In this document: piece after piece, positions 8,226 to 16,804 of the stretch
Position numbering within the stretch: the first letter of the stretch is position 1
Layout: every line of letters begins with the position of its first letter
Assembly: GCF_003994415.1 (NCBI RefSeq)
Contig: NZ_CP034689.1
Location: 3,782,001-3,846,000, forward strand
Reading direction: 5' to 3'
Origin: Achromobacter spanius
GTDB lineage: Bacteria > Pseudomonadota > Gammaproteobacteria > Burkholderiales > Burkholderiaceae_B
DNA length: 64,000 bases
Program-made: the position numbers and the translations under genes
The notes under the pieces: model-generated
Told to the model about the DNA's origin: nothing
Databases searched by the model: none
Seen by the model: the letters and a program-made list of their open reading frames with translations, nothing else

Positions 8226-8933
8226 CTAGCTTTTGCCTGGAACAATAAGCACGCCCAGCCGCCCCGCAAGATCCAACAACGCGTCGTACGCCCCGACATC
8301 GTCCATCAAGCTGCGCGACTCACCATCCGGGCGCAGAGTTCCGTCGGCGATTCGATCCCCAACCAGAACCACGGCCCGAGCGGAGTCATCTTGTCGAGAA
8401 ATCCAAGATAAACCCTGCACCCGTGGATGCTTCTCATGAAGTTTTTTCCCCCATTGGCGGGTGACTGGGTACTGGTCTTTTTCCGTATCGATAAGCTGCC
8501 TACGGGTCACGCCTAGTTTGCGCAACGGTACGCTAGCCAAATCGACGAGCTGCAGGTCCTGGGTGACTTCAACACATGAGTGAACCTGACCTTCCAGTTT
8601 GCGCTTATCCAGACTTTTGAAACCCGGCGCGTGCGGAACATCGTGGAATACCGTCTCCATCATGGCGCAGTCCATGGTCGCACCACCGTAGAGCGTCGGA
8701 ATCGGTGCGCCTTGGGCATCCCGAATAGGACTGAAGCGCGCGTTCCCCTGAGTGCCAGGGTTGAACTGGTCCGCCCGGTATTTCCCCTGGTGAACGCGGT
8801 GCAGGATAGTTCCAGCCTCTAGCGTTTTTATGGTCGCGTGAAGGACTTCAGGAGGTATCGGCGTGGCGTTGCCGGGGTGAGCTTCCATCGACATCGACAC
8901 CGAATCGGCAGAACGGCTACGGCGGTTAGCCAT
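8226..8933 (-). CDS. RES-domain toxin
   Basis: A 235-residue protein with an RES domain, the NAD+-degrading toxin fold of type II systems. The conserved Arg of the RES signature appears as HRVHQGKYRADQFNP, the acidic centre as YGGATMDCAMMETVFHDV, and the terminal Ser region as ISRQDDSARAVVLVGDR. In characterised RES-Xre pairs the toxin hydrolyses or phosphorolyses NAD+, arresting growth. ATG 8933 overlaps the antitoxin stop by eight bases, so translation is coupled with the antitoxin first. About 50 residues before the core are polar and may be a linker. Confidence 0.82.
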   Translation of the reverse strand: MANRRSRSADSVSMSMEAHPGNATPIPPEVLHATIKTLEAGTILHRVHQGKYRADQFNPGTQGNARFSPIRDAQGAPIPTLYGGATMDCAMMETVFHDVPHAPGFKSLDKRKLEGQVHSCVEVTQDLQLVDLASVPLRKLGVTRRQLIDTEKDQYPVTRQWGKKLHEKHPRVQGLSWISRQDDSARAVVLVGDRIADGTLRPDGESRSLMDDVGAYDALLDLAGRLGVLIVPGKS

Positions 8934-9600
8934 GTGCGACCTCTTGCACCTCATCGCGAGCGGCCTCGATCACCTGATCCGGCAAAGCAGCCAGCAAGTC
9001 CTGCGGCCGCTTGCCTGACAGGAAGCTATTGGCGGACAGGAACCAATAGGCCATGCCCCAAGCATCCTTGTGCCCGTCAAATTCCTTAATGATCCCGGCC
9101 AGCGCTTTCAATGGACGGAAGCTGGCCTCCCGATCCAGACCATAGGCTGGGAAGTAGTCAACGCCGTTGTGATGAATGGCAAATATCTGCCCCTGCTTCT
9201 TCCACTTGTTTGGCTGCGCGCTAGGGTTGACGGTGCTCAGGCCTGCCAACTGGGCCACTTCGGCTGCTGTGAGCCAGTCTCCACTTTCGAGAACAGCCAT
9301 GCGAGCCCGAGCCAGCATCATCGCTTCCTTGAGAAGCTGGGGCGAGGCGGGCTTGCGGGGCACAAGGGCATCAACCAAGCGCTCGACGAGCTCCCGATCC
9401 TGCCGTTTAAGGAAAAGCTCAAGCATCGATTCCGCGACGCTGGACATGTTCCGGGCAACAGTGGAAAGCGAGGCGTTGTCGACATGTTCGAATGCAAGCA
9501 CCACCACCTGATTGGCGTGGGATTTTCGGAGGTAGTCCTGTGCTTGCTTCGGGGTACCCACAAGGGTGGAGACCCCAGGATGGTCTTGTACGACGCCCAT
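8926..9600 (-). CDS. antitoxin with MbcA/ParS/Xre-like toxin-binding C-terminus
   Basis: A 224-residue protein directly upstream of the RES toxin. Residues about 105-155 contain an HTH-like region (WLTAAEVAQLAGLS, then NKWKKQGQIFAIHHNG). The C-terminus (YWFLSANSFLSGKRPQDLLA) matches the pattern W/F-L..N..L.G..P.dLL of MbcA/ParS/Xre toxin-binding domains. The N-terminal 100 residues are unusual, because most RES antitoxins are shorter. Its promoter region carries AT-rich palindromes suited to autoregulation. Antitoxin assignment comes from motif plus position. Confidence 0.7.
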   Translation of the reverse strand: MGVVQDHPGVSTLVGTPKQAQDYLRKSHANQVVVLAFEHVDNASLSTVARNMSSVAESMLELFLKRQDRELVERLVDALVPRKPASPQLLKEAMMLARARMAVLESGDWLTAAEVAQLAGLSTVNPSAQPNKWKKQGQIFAIHHNGVDYFPAYGLDREASFRPLKALAGIIKEFDGHKDAWGMAYWFLSANSFLSGKRPQDLLAALPDQVIEAARDEVQEVAHG

Positions 9601-9617
9601 GGCTGAGCTCCGTCAGA

Positions 9618-9641
9618 GTTATAACAATTATGTCACCATAA
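9618..9641. promoter_or_regulatory. palindromic operator of the toxin-antitoxin operon
   Basis: Just upstream of the antitoxin start are GTTATAAC (perfect palindrome, 9618-9625) and TTATG-TCAC-CATAA (9628-9641), in a short AT-rich island with a further TATAAC at 9651-9656. Repeated palindromes at this spot fit cooperative autorepression by the antitoxin-toxin complex. Repeats are seen; function is inferred. Confidence 0.55.
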
Positions 9642-9775
9642 CATATCTTCTATAACTTAAATGGCGAGGAAAACCTTCAGTTGCTGGCTGCCATAGTCGT
9701 ATGAGAGAAAATCAAGGACACCGCTACCCGGCACGCCAAACCACTTGGCAAGCGGTTTGCCTACCCCCGTGAAGT

Positions 9776-10699
9776 TCATCCATTGGCTTCTTGCGCCACA
9801 GCGGTCGGCACGTCGGCGCCCGGATGGCGGGCCAGTTCGATGAAGGCCCGCACGTAGTCAATGGCGCTGTCCGCCTCGCGCGCCCCAAGAAAAATCTGCT
9901 TGGCGATGCCGCGCACGCCCAGCCGCACCGGCACCACATCCATCCGCGCCGCGTATTCCTCGACCAGCCAGCGCGGCAGAGCGGCCACACCGCGTCCGCT
10001 GGCCACCATCTGCACCATGATGTCGGTGGTTTCGATGGCTTTGTGGCGCTTCGGCGTGACACCGGCCGGCAGCAGGAACTGGTTGTAGATGTCCAGGCGC
10101 TCGATGTCCACGGGGTAGCTGATCAGCACTTCCTGGTTAAGCTGTTGCGGCTTGACGTACGCAGCCGTTGCCAGGGGATGGCCCTTGGGCACGACCAGCA
10201 CCTGCTCGTAGTCGAACACGGGCTCAAACTTCAGGCCTGGCTTGAACAGCGGGTCGGGCGTCACCAGCAGGTCGATCTCGTAGCCAAAAAGCGCGCCGAT
10301 CCCGCCAAACTGGAACTTCTGTTTGACGTCCACATCCACGTCGGGCCAGGCCGCCAGATACGGTGAAACCACCTTCAGCAACCACTGATAGCAAGGGTGG
10401 CATTCCATGCCGATGCGCAGCGCGCCGCGTTCGCCCTGCGCGAACTGGCCCAACCGCTCTTCGGCCAGGTCCAGTTGCGGCAGCACGCGGTTCGCCACCG
10501 CCAGCAGGTATTGGCCGGCCTGCGTCAAGCGCAGGCTTCGACCTTCGCGCAGCCAGACGTCGGTGCCCAGTTGCACCTCCAGCTTCTTCATGCTGTGGCT
10601 CAGGGCCGACTGGGTCAGGTTCAACACGCCCGCGGCGGCCGTCAACGACCCTTGCCTTTCGACCTGCTGGACGATGCTGAGATGGATGCGCTCAAGCAT
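9776..10699 (-). CDS. MetR-like LysR-type regulator
   Basis: A 307-residue LysR regulator. The HTH (GSLTAAAGVLNLTQSALSHS) and the sensor segment MECHPCYQWL closely follow enterobacterial MetR (LTQSALSH, IECHSCIQWL), which responds to homocysteine and controls methionine-synthase genes. The FDYEQVLVVPKGHPLA and QMVASGRGVAALP segments also match. It is divergent from msuE-like, mesX and mesD genes, which fits a role in activating this methionine and sulfur-acquisition module. The effector is assumed from the family. Confidence 0.88.
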   Translation of the reverse strand: MLERIHLSIVQQVERQGSLTAAAGVLNLTQSALSHSMKKLEVQLGTDVWLREGRSLRLTQAGQYLLAVANRVLPQLDLAEERLGQFAQGERGALRIGMECHPCYQWLLKVVSPYLAAWPDVDVDVKQKFQFGGIGALFGYEIDLLVTPDPLFKPGLKFEPVFDYEQVLVVPKGHPLATAAYVKPQQLNQEVLISYPVDIERLDIYNQFLLPAGVTPKRHKAIETTDIMVQMVASGRGVAALPRWLVEEYAARMDVVPVRLGVRGIAKQIFLGAREADSAIDYVRAFIELARHPGADVPTAVAQEANG

Positions 10700-10725
10700 T
10701 CAGATGATTCCTGCTCATGGATTGG

Positions 10726-10748
10726 TGAAATAAAACCATTTTACTTCA
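10726..10748. promoter_or_regulatory. LysR/MetR-type operator
   Basis: In the divergent intergenic region, TGAAATAAAA and TTTTACTTCA lie as an inverted repeat with a three-base centre and one mismatch. The outer TGAA...TTCA recalls the TGAA/TTCA half sites of MetR boxes, although the spacing is longer than the usual five bases. It is the likely binding site through which the regulator controls both itself and the methionine genes. Confidence 0.6.
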
Positions 10749-10840
10749 TGGTTACCCTCATCTAGCATGCGGTTCCAGCTTGATGCTGCAACTGCACAAA
10801 CAGGTGCGGCGCCGGGTAGATCCATTCATGTGAAGCAAAG

Positions 10841-11422
10841 ATGACACGTCCACTCCGTCTAGTCGCAGTTTCCGGCGGACTGCAACGCCCCTCCAAGTCA
10901 GCGGCCCTGGCAGAACACCTGCTGGATCTGATCGCCGACCATATTCCGTGCGAACAGCACCTGGTTGAACTGGGTGAGCTGGCCCCGCAACTGGCCGGCG
11001 CCGTCTGGCGCTCGCAATTGCCCGACACGGTGGAGCGCGAGCTTGGCGTGGTCGAACAAGCGGACATCCTGGTGGTGACAACCCCGGTCTACCGAGGCTC
11101 GTACACGGGGCTGTTCAAGCACTTCTTCGACTTCATTCATCAGGACGCCCTGATCGACAAGCCCGTCTTGTTGGCGGCCACCGGCGGCAGCGAACGCCAT
11201 GCCCTGATCATCGACCACCAGTTGCGGCCGCTGTTCAGCTTCTTCCAGGCACGCACCTTGCCGCTGGGCGTCTACGCCACCGACAAGGATTTTGCCGACT
11301 ACCGCGTGCAGGACATGGCCCTGATCGAACGGGCCAGGCTGGCGGTCCAGCGCGCACTGCCCTTGATCGAATTGATGCGCCATCCACGCACCGCCGCCGC
11401 GGAAGAAGCGGTAGCAGCCTGA
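10841..11422 (+). CDS. MsuE-like NAD(P)H-dependent FMN reductase
   Basis: A 193-residue flavodoxin-fold reductase. The start MTRPLRLVAVSGGLQRPSKS carries the phosphate-binding loop (GGLQRPSKS), and TTPVYRGSYTGLFKHFFD is the flavin-binding segment of the SsuE/MsuE group. These enzymes supply FMNH2 to two-component monooxygenases in sulfur-starvation metabolism. It is the first gene of the set reading into mesX and mesD, so it may supply reduced flavin to the oxygen-dependent MesX/MesD reaction. That link is an inference from context. Confidence 0.85.
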   Translation: MTRPLRLVAVSGGLQRPSKSAALAEHLLDLIADHIPCEQHLVELGELAPQLAGAVWRSQLPDTVERELGVVEQADILVVTTPVYRGSYTGLFKHFFDFIHQDALIDKPVLLAATGGSERHALIIDHQLRPLFSFFQARTLPLGVYATDKDFADYRVQDMALIERARLAVQRALPLIELMRHPRTAAAEEAVAA

Positions 11423-11525
11423 CGCAAAGCCAAATCAAGCGCCGCCCGCAGCGGCAATAGCGTCCGTCGCCAAGCGGCCGCCGGACTCCGCATTTCTTTC
11501 GTAAAAATCAGCACACCCCATCACC

Positions 11526-12509
11526 ATGAGCAACGCGTTCACATTCAACATCAAGAGCATTCCTTTTGATGAAAATTACCAGCCTTCCGACAGCACGCGA
11601 ATCACGACCAACTTCGCCAATCTGGCGCGGGGCACGAGTCGCCAGCAGAATCTGCGCAACACGCTGAAGATGATCGACCGGCGTTTCAATAGCCTGGCGC
11701 ATTGGGACAACCCCAGGGGAGATCGCTACACGGTCGAACTCGAAATCATCTCCGTTGAAATGAACATCGCGGCCAACGGCGGCAGTGATGCGTTTCCGCT
11801 GATTGAAATCTTGAAGACCAATATCGTTGACCACCACAACAACGAACGCATCGAAGGAATCGTCGGGAACAACTTCTCTTCGTACGTGCGCGACTACGAC
11901 TTCAGCGTGCTTTTGCAAGAGCACAACAAAAACAAATCCAGCTTCAGCTCGCCTGACGGTTTCGGCGACTTGCACGGCAAGCTGTTCAAGCACTTTGTCG
12001 GTTCCAGCGCTTACCAAGAGCGGTTCAGCAAGCCGCCTGTCATCTGCATCAGCGCCTCAAGCAGCAAGACATACCTGCGCACTGAAAATCAGCACCCCAT
12101 CCTGGGCGTTGAATATCAGCAAAACGAATTCTCGCCGACGGACCAATACTTCGAAAAAATGGGCTTGCAGGTCCGTTACTTCATGCCCCCGGGCAGCGCC
12201 GCGCCGTTGGCCTTTTACTTTCAGGGCGACCTGCTTGGCCACTACACGAACCTTGAGCTGATCAGCATCATCAGCACGATGGAAACGTTCCAGAAAATCT
12301 ACCGCCCCGAGATCTACAACGCCAATTCCGCCGCGGGCAAGGTCTATCAACCGAGCCTGAAGAATCAGGATTACTCGTTGACGCAGATTGTCTATGACCG
12401 CGATGAGCGCAGCCAGCTCGCCGTGAAGCAAGGAAAGTTCACGGAAGAGCACTTCATCAAGCCCTACAAGCATGTGCTGGAAAGCTGGGCCGCCAACTAC
12501 GCGCACTAA
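11526..12509 (+). CDS. mesX: MesX, DUF1852 accessory protein of folate-independent methionine synthesis
   Basis: A 327-residue DUF1852 protein. The N-terminus (FTFNIKSIPFDENYQPSDST) and the repeated FANLARG, MIDRRFNSLA and WDNPRGDRY segments are characteristic of the family. It lies immediately before the MetE-C-like gene mesD (31 bases). In the characterised arrangement MesX and MesD work together as an oxygen-requiring methionine synthase that does not use methyl-folate; the role of MesX itself is not settled. No transmembrane or signal segment is seen, so it is cytosolic. Confidence 0.85.
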   Translation: MSNAFTFNIKSIPFDENYQPSDSTRITTNFANLARGTSRQQNLRNTLKMIDRRFNSLAHWDNPRGDRYTVELEIISVEMNIAANGGSDAFPLIEILKTNIVDHHNNERIEGIVGNNFSSYVRDYDFSVLLQEHNKNKSSFSSPDGFGDLHGKLFKHFVGSSAYQERFSKPPVICISASSSKTYLRTENQHPILGVEYQQNEFSPTDQYFEKMGLQVRYFMPPGSAAPLAFYFQGDLLGHYTNLELISIISTMETFQKIYRPEIYNANSAAGKVYQPSLKNQDYSLTQIVYDRDERSQLAVKQGKFTEEHFIKPYKHVLESWAANYAH

Positions 12510-12540
12510 TCACTCAAAAAACACACGAGACCACCTGATC

Positions 12541-13569
12541 ATGAAAAAACTACTGCCCACCTCCACCGCCGGCAGCCTGCCCAAGCCTTCGTGGCTTGCA
12601 CAGCCTGAAAAACTCTGGTCGCCTTGGAAACTGCAAGACGACGAGCTGATCGAGGGCAAACAAGACGCCTTGCGCCTGGCGCTGCAAGAACAACAGCACG
12701 CGGGCATTGATATCGTCAGCGACGGCGAGCAAACCCGTCAGCACTTTGTCACGACGTTCATCGAACATCTCGACGGCGTGGATTTCGAAAAGCGCGAGAC
12801 CGTTCGCATCCGTGATCGCTATGACGCAAGTGTGCCGACCGTCGTGGGCGCCGTCAGCCGTCAAAAGCCGGTGTTCGTTGAAGACGCCAAATTCCTGCGT
12901 CAGCAAACCAAGCAACCCATCAAGTGGGCGCTGCCTGGCCCCATGACGATGATCGACACGCTGTACGACGCCCACTACAAGAGCCGCGAAAAACTGGCCT
13001 GGGAATTCGCCAAGATCCTCAACCAGGAAGCCCGCGAATTGGAAGCCGCAGGCGTGGACATCATCCAATTCGATGAACCGGCGTTCAACGTGTTCTTCGA
13101 CGAAGTGAACGACTGGGGCATTGCCACCCTGGAACGCGCCATCGAAGGCCTGAAGTGCGAAACCGCCGTGCATATCTGCTACGGCTACGGCATCAAGGCA
13201 AACACCGACTGGAAGAAGACGCTGGGCTCGGAGTGGCGTCAGTACGAGGAATCGTTCCCCAAGCTGCAGAAGTCCAGTATCGACATCATCTCGCTGGAAT
13301 GCCACAACTCGCACGTGCCGATCGATCTGCTCGAATTGGTACGCGGCAAGAAGGTGATGGTCGGCGCCATCGACGTGGCGAGCGACAAGGTTGAAACGCC
13401 GGAAGAAGTGGCCAATACGCTGAGAAAGGCGCTGAAGTTTGTGGATGCCGACAAGCTGTATCCGTGCACGAACTGCGGCATGGCGCCGTTGTCGCGGGCT
13501 ATTGCGAAGGGCAAGCTGCTAGCTTTGAGCGAAGGCGCGGAAATCGTTCGCAAGGAACTGTTGGGCTGA
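12541..13569 (+). CDS. mesD: MesD, folate-independent methionine synthase (MetE catalytic-domain-like)
   Basis: A 342-residue protein equal to the C-terminal catalytic half of cobalamin-independent methionine synthase, without the N-terminal folate-binding half. Zn ligands are visible: H and C in VHICYG, E in IISLECHNS, and C in PCTNCGMAP. The core motifs SDGEQTRQ, LPGPMTM and IQFDEPAF are present. Its position after mesX places it in the MesD family, which methylates homocysteine with a donor other than methyl-THF. ATG 12541 is preferred; upstream in-frame codons overlap mesX. Confidence 0.87.
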   Translation: MKKLLPTSTAGSLPKPSWLAQPEKLWSPWKLQDDELIEGKQDALRLALQEQQHAGIDIVSDGEQTRQHFVTTFIEHLDGVDFEKRETVRIRDRYDASVPTVVGAVSRQKPVFVEDAKFLRQQTKQPIKWALPGPMTMIDTLYDAHYKSREKLAWEFAKILNQEARELEAAGVDIIQFDEPAFNVFFDEVNDWGIATLERAIEGLKCETAVHICYGYGIKANTDWKKTLGSEWRQYEESFPKLQKSSIDIISLECHNSHVPIDLLELVRGKKVMVGAIDVASDKVETPEEVANTLRKALKFVDADKLYPCTNCGMAPLSRAIAKGKLLALSEGAEIVRKELLG

Positions 13570-13579
13570 TGCGCCATGG

Positions 13580-13627
13580 AGTCAGACTGCATTTTTGCGC
13601 TGGCATCGGCGAAATTGCAGTCTGACT
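13580..13627 (+). terminator. hairpin after mesD (terminator or dispersed hairpin element)
   Basis: AGTCAGACTGCA (13580-13591) and TGCAGTCTGACT (13616-13627) form a perfect 12-bp stem around a 24-base loop, 10 bases after the mesD stop. No clean T-run follows, so it may be a dispersed hairpin repeat used as a transcript end rather than a classic intrinsic terminator. A related element occurs at about 57791-57840. Confidence 0.5.
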
Positions 13628-13672
13628 TCGTGGGAATGCGGGGCGAAGGCGGAGGTTTTATCTTTGTTCCGC

Positions 13673-14656
13673 CTACTGTTCCTTCAGCCCCAACGACTTG
13701 ATCAATGGGGCGAACAATTTCTTCTCTTCCTGCACACGCGCGGCATACTCGGCCACGCTCAGCGGTAGCGCCTCGGCGCCGGCGTCCAGGAACCGCGCCT
13801 TGATCTCCGGCCGTGCCAGCACCTTGTTGATTTCGCCGTTCATGCGATCAACCACATCATCGCGGGTGCTGGCGGCGGCATACACGCCGAACAGGCTGTC
13901 CGCGAAAACGCCGTCAATGCCGGCCTCAGAAAAGGTTCGTATGTCTGGCGCCACGGCGGCCCGTTGCCGGCTTGCTACCGCCAGCACCTTCAGCTTGCCC
14001 GCTTGCACCATGGGAAAGACCGTGGCCGGTCCAAAAGCAAAGTCGATCTGGCCCGCGGCCAGGTCTTGTATCGCCGGCGCCACGCCGCGATAAGGCGCAT
14101 GGGTGGCCTGCATGCCGGTAGCCTGCTTGAGCAGCTCGCCAGCCAGATGCGGCGTCGTGCCGTTGCCGGCCGAACCGTAGTTAAGCGGATTGGGCTGCTT
14201 GCGCGCGTATTCGACGAACGCTTCAAGCGTATCGACGCCCAGCGAGGACCGGACGAACAGGAACAACTGGCTGTTGGCCAACAAGGCGACCGGCCGCAAG
14301 TCACGCTGCGGATCGAACGGCATGTTGGTGAACATCAGTGGGTTGACCGATTCAGTCGTCGATGGATTGAGCAAGAAGGTATGGTTGTCTCGGCCGTTGC
14401 GCGCGACCTCGGCGCCCGCCACGTTGCCGCCCGCGCCGCCGCGATTCTCCACGATAACGGTCTGCTTCAAGGCCTCGGCCAAATGCGGCTGTACCGTGCG
14501 CGCCAGCACGTCGACCAGCCCGCCAGGGGCCAGCCCCACGACCAGGCGCACCGGCTTGTTGGGCCAAGCCTGAGGCGGCGTTTGCGCTTGACTGCCCGTC
14601 GCCCAGCCAGTCAGCGCCAGCAGCATCATGGCCAGGCAATGTCTACGCAACGGCAT
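13673..14656 (-). CDS. Bug-family (TctC-like) periplasmic solute receptor
   Basis: A 327-residue tripartite-tricarboxylate-type binding protein. A signal peptide (LAMMLLALTGWATGSQAQ) is followed by WPNKPVRLVVGLAPGG and later VIVENRGGAGGNVAGAEVA. The two ligand loops of Bug proteins are visible, with NYGSAGNGTTPHLAGELL and THAPYRGVAPAIQDL. Such receptors bind carboxylates or nicotinate-like acids. AAGGAG seven bases before ATG 14656 fixes the start; the frame is open 20 codons further. No membrane partner genes are adjacent, as is common for Bug orphans in Bordetella and Achromobacter. Confidence 0.9.
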   Translation of the reverse strand: MPLRRHCLAMMLLALTGWATGSQAQTPPQAWPNKPVRLVVGLAPGGLVDVLARTVQPHLAEALKQTVIVENRGGAGGNVAGAEVARNGRDNHTFLLNPSTTESVNPLMFTNMPFDPQRDLRPVALLANSQLFLFVRSSLGVDTLEAFVEYARKQPNPLNYGSAGNGTTPHLAGELLKQATGMQATHAPYRGVAPAIQDLAAGQIDFAFGPATVFPMVQAGKLKVLAVASRQRAAVAPDIRTFSEAGIDGVFADSLFGVYAAASTRDDVVDRMNGEINKVLARPEIKARFLDAGAEALPLSVAEYAARVQEEKKLFAPLIKSLGLKEQ

Positions 14657-14938
14657 GCGATTCTCCTTATGGGCCGCCACCGCGCGATCCTGCGTACGGT
14701 GCGTCAGGTGCCGCACCCCGGTGAACCGCCTTGATGCCTCATCACGGCGGTGCCCTGCATCTGCCGCTCATTCTTCACAAAAGTTTAAGCATAAAGAATC
14801 CCGGATAACCCTAGTTTGCCGGGGAGGAGCAAGCGCGGCTTGTCTAGACCGCTTTAGGCCGAACAAAAATTGTGTCTGATGATGAAGATCGGCTTTGCAG
14901 TCGTGTGGCGCGGGCCAACGGGCCCACTCCAGAAACGC

Positions 14939-15703
14939 TTAAGACGTGAAGCCGCCGTCGACCAGGATGTCGGCGCCCGTGACATAGGAGGCCTGTGGAC
15001 TGGCGAGAAACGCCACGACGCTGGCGATTTCATTCGGCTTACCGTAACGGCCCACCGCGATACCGGGGATGAGCAACTTGGCCCACTCGCTATCGACCGG
15101 ATTCATGTCCGTGTCTACGGGCCCGGGGTGCACGGCGTTGACGGTGATACCACGCGAGCCCAGGTCGTATGCCAAGCTGCGGTTGAAGCCAGTGATGGCT
15201 CCCTTTGTCAGTCCGTACACCGAGAGACCGGGCACACCGGCATACTTCGTGGCCGAACTACCGATGTGCACGATTCGGCCACCTTCCTTCATGTGGCGTA
15301 CGGCTTCCTGCGTGGCAACGAACACGCCCGTGACGTTGACCGCGAGCATCGACTGATAGTCCTCGAACGTAATCTGGTCTATCGGACTCGCCGACGCGAT
15401 TCCGGCGTTATTCACCAGAATGTCCAGACCACCAAATGTCTCGACCGTCTTGGTGATGGCCGCGCGCACGGCGTCCGGGTCCGCAGCGTCGGCTACGATG
15501 GCCCGCGCGCGGCCACCGGCTGACTCGATGTCGGCGATTGTTTGCTTGGCCGAGTCAGGCGAGCCGCGGTAGGTGAAGGCGACTTGGGCACCGTCGGCAG
15601 CGAGTTGCTTGCTGATGGCCGCCCCGATGGAGCGCGAACCACCAGTGACGAAAGCCGTCTTGCCTAGCAGCGGAAGCGATTGGGTAGAAGTTGTGTCGTT
15701 CAT
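14939..15703 (-). CDS. SDR-family oxidoreductase (FabG-like)
   Basis: A 254-residue short-chain dehydrogenase with TGGSRSIG, NNAG, Ser in HIGSSAT and catalytic YGLTK. The C-terminal PQASYVTGADILVDGG is the usual substrate-loop end. It is the last gene of a minus-strand set with a quinone reductase and an epoxide-hydrolase-like enzyme. It has its own upstream operator-like repeat, shared with the promoter region of the 17527 gene, so all three are probably controlled by the LysR gene at 17649. Substrate unknown. Confidence 0.88.
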   Translation of the reverse strand: MNDTTSTQSLPLLGKTAFVTGGSRSIGAAISKQLAADGAQVAFTYRGSPDSAKQTIADIESAGGRARAIVADAADPDAVRAAITKTVETFGGLDILVNNAGIASASPIDQITFEDYQSMLAVNVTGVFVATQEAVRHMKEGGRIVHIGSSATKYAGVPGLSVYGLTKGAITGFNRSLAYDLGSRGITVNAVHPGPVDTDMNPVDSEWAKLLIPGIAVGRYGKPNEIASVVAFLASPQASYVTGADILVDGGFTS

Positions 15704-15764
15704 AGGTCACTCCGTTTAAATGCCGAGAATTCGGTGGAGTGACTTTCGCGCTTTTATTGCCGAT

Positions 15765-15816
15765 TGATTAGTATCAAATGACTTGGATCATCTTCAAGCA
15801 ATTATTTAATATCCGC
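15765..15816 (-). promoter_or_regulatory. operator repeat, copy 1
   Basis: About 52 bases closely match a block at 17595-17646 in the same orientation. The shared core is CTTG-N-ATCATC-TTCAAG (15782-15798), a LysR-style inverted repeat, flanked by conserved TGATTAG and AT-rich TATTTAATAT. It lies upstream of the SDR start (15703). Likely a binding site for the LysR protein encoded at 17649. Confidence 0.6.
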
Positions 15817-15828
15817 CTGGAGGTTGGT

Positions 15829-16785
15829 CTATGTGATCAGAACCGGAAGCCCGGTCAAGCGGCGACGGTCCATGTCGTCATGTGCACGCGTAATCTCATC
15901 GAACCGATAGCGAGCGGTTTCTAGGTCGTCGAAAATGCCGGAACGCACTGCGGCCCATAGCTCGTTGGTCGCAATCCCAACCGCCTGACCACGCACATAT
16001 TGAGGGGCACCGCCACTTCGAACTGCGATGGCTCGTCGAGCGAAATCTGGTCGGTTTATCGATGCTTGGCCCGACGCATAGCCGATAGCTGCTATGACAC
16101 CGCCGTCCCGGACACTTGCAGCGCCCAGATCAAACATCGCCTGCCCTACAAAATCGTAAACCACATCCACCCCATCCGGGGCGATCGCGCGGATGTTCGC
16201 CGCGATGTCGGGATCTTGTGAGTGAAACGCGTAAGTGCTGCCAGCGCTTACCTTGGAAAGCTTGTTCGGAAACCCAGCGATACCAATGACCGTCGCGCCG
16301 AGCGATTTTGCCCAACGGGAAAGAATTGAGCCCACGCTTCCTGATGCGCCGAGCACCAGCGCCACATCAGTCGGTTTGAGATCGTATAGCCCACGAAGAC
16401 CCATCCAGGCCGTTCCGCCCTTGGCCAAGAAAGTCGCTGCGACCTCATTGGTGATGTCGCCAGGCAGGCGAACCAACGGTGCCGTTGAAATCACCCTCTC
16501 GGTAGCGTATGCACCCTCGGCGTAGAAGTAGGCGACACGGTCGCCGACCGAGAGCCCACTGACGTCGGGTCCTATCGCAGTGACTATCCCCGCTGCTTCA
16601 AAACCAGGGACCGCCGGCATCGTCACCGGATACTGCCCCCTCCGTATCATGGTATCGACGAAATTGAGACCAATCGCGTCTTGGGTGATCTGAACCTCGC
16701 CAGCACCTAGCGCCCGCAGGTCGCTGTGGATGATCTGCAGCACGGCCGGACCGCCGAGGGACTGCATCTGAATAATTTTCGGCAT
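15829..16785 (-). CDS. zinc-independent NADPH:quinone reductase-like MDR protein
   Basis: A 318-residue medium-chain dehydrogenase of the quinone oxidoreductase (zeta-crystallin) type. The N-terminal GroES-like domain has GLNFVDTMIRRGQYP and PGFEAAGIVTAIG. The Rossmann half has VLGASGSVGSILSRWAKSLGA. The Cys cluster for structural zinc and the catalytic zinc ligands of alcohol dehydrogenases are absent, which supports the quinone/enone reductase group using NADPH. It lies between the epoxide-hydrolase-like gene (start 17527, 19-base gap) and the SDR, as part of one LysR-linked set. Confidence 0.87.
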   Translation of the reverse strand: MPKIIQMQSLGGPAVLQIIHSDLRALGAGEVQITQDAIGLNFVDTMIRRGQYPVTMPAVPGFEAAGIVTAIGPDVSGLSVGDRVAYFYAEGAYATERVISTAPLVRLPGDITNEVAATFLAKGGTAWMGLRGLYDLKPTDVALVLGASGSVGSILSRWAKSLGATVIGIAGFPNKLSKVSAGSTYAFHSQDPDIAANIRAIAPDGVDVVYDFVGQAMFDLGAASVRDGGVIAAIGYASGQASINRPDFARRAIAVRSGGAPQYVRGQAVGIATNELWAAVRSGIFDDLETARYRFDEITRAHDDMDRRRLTGLPVLIT

Positions 16786-16804
16786 GCACCTAGACCATTG
16801 ATAT

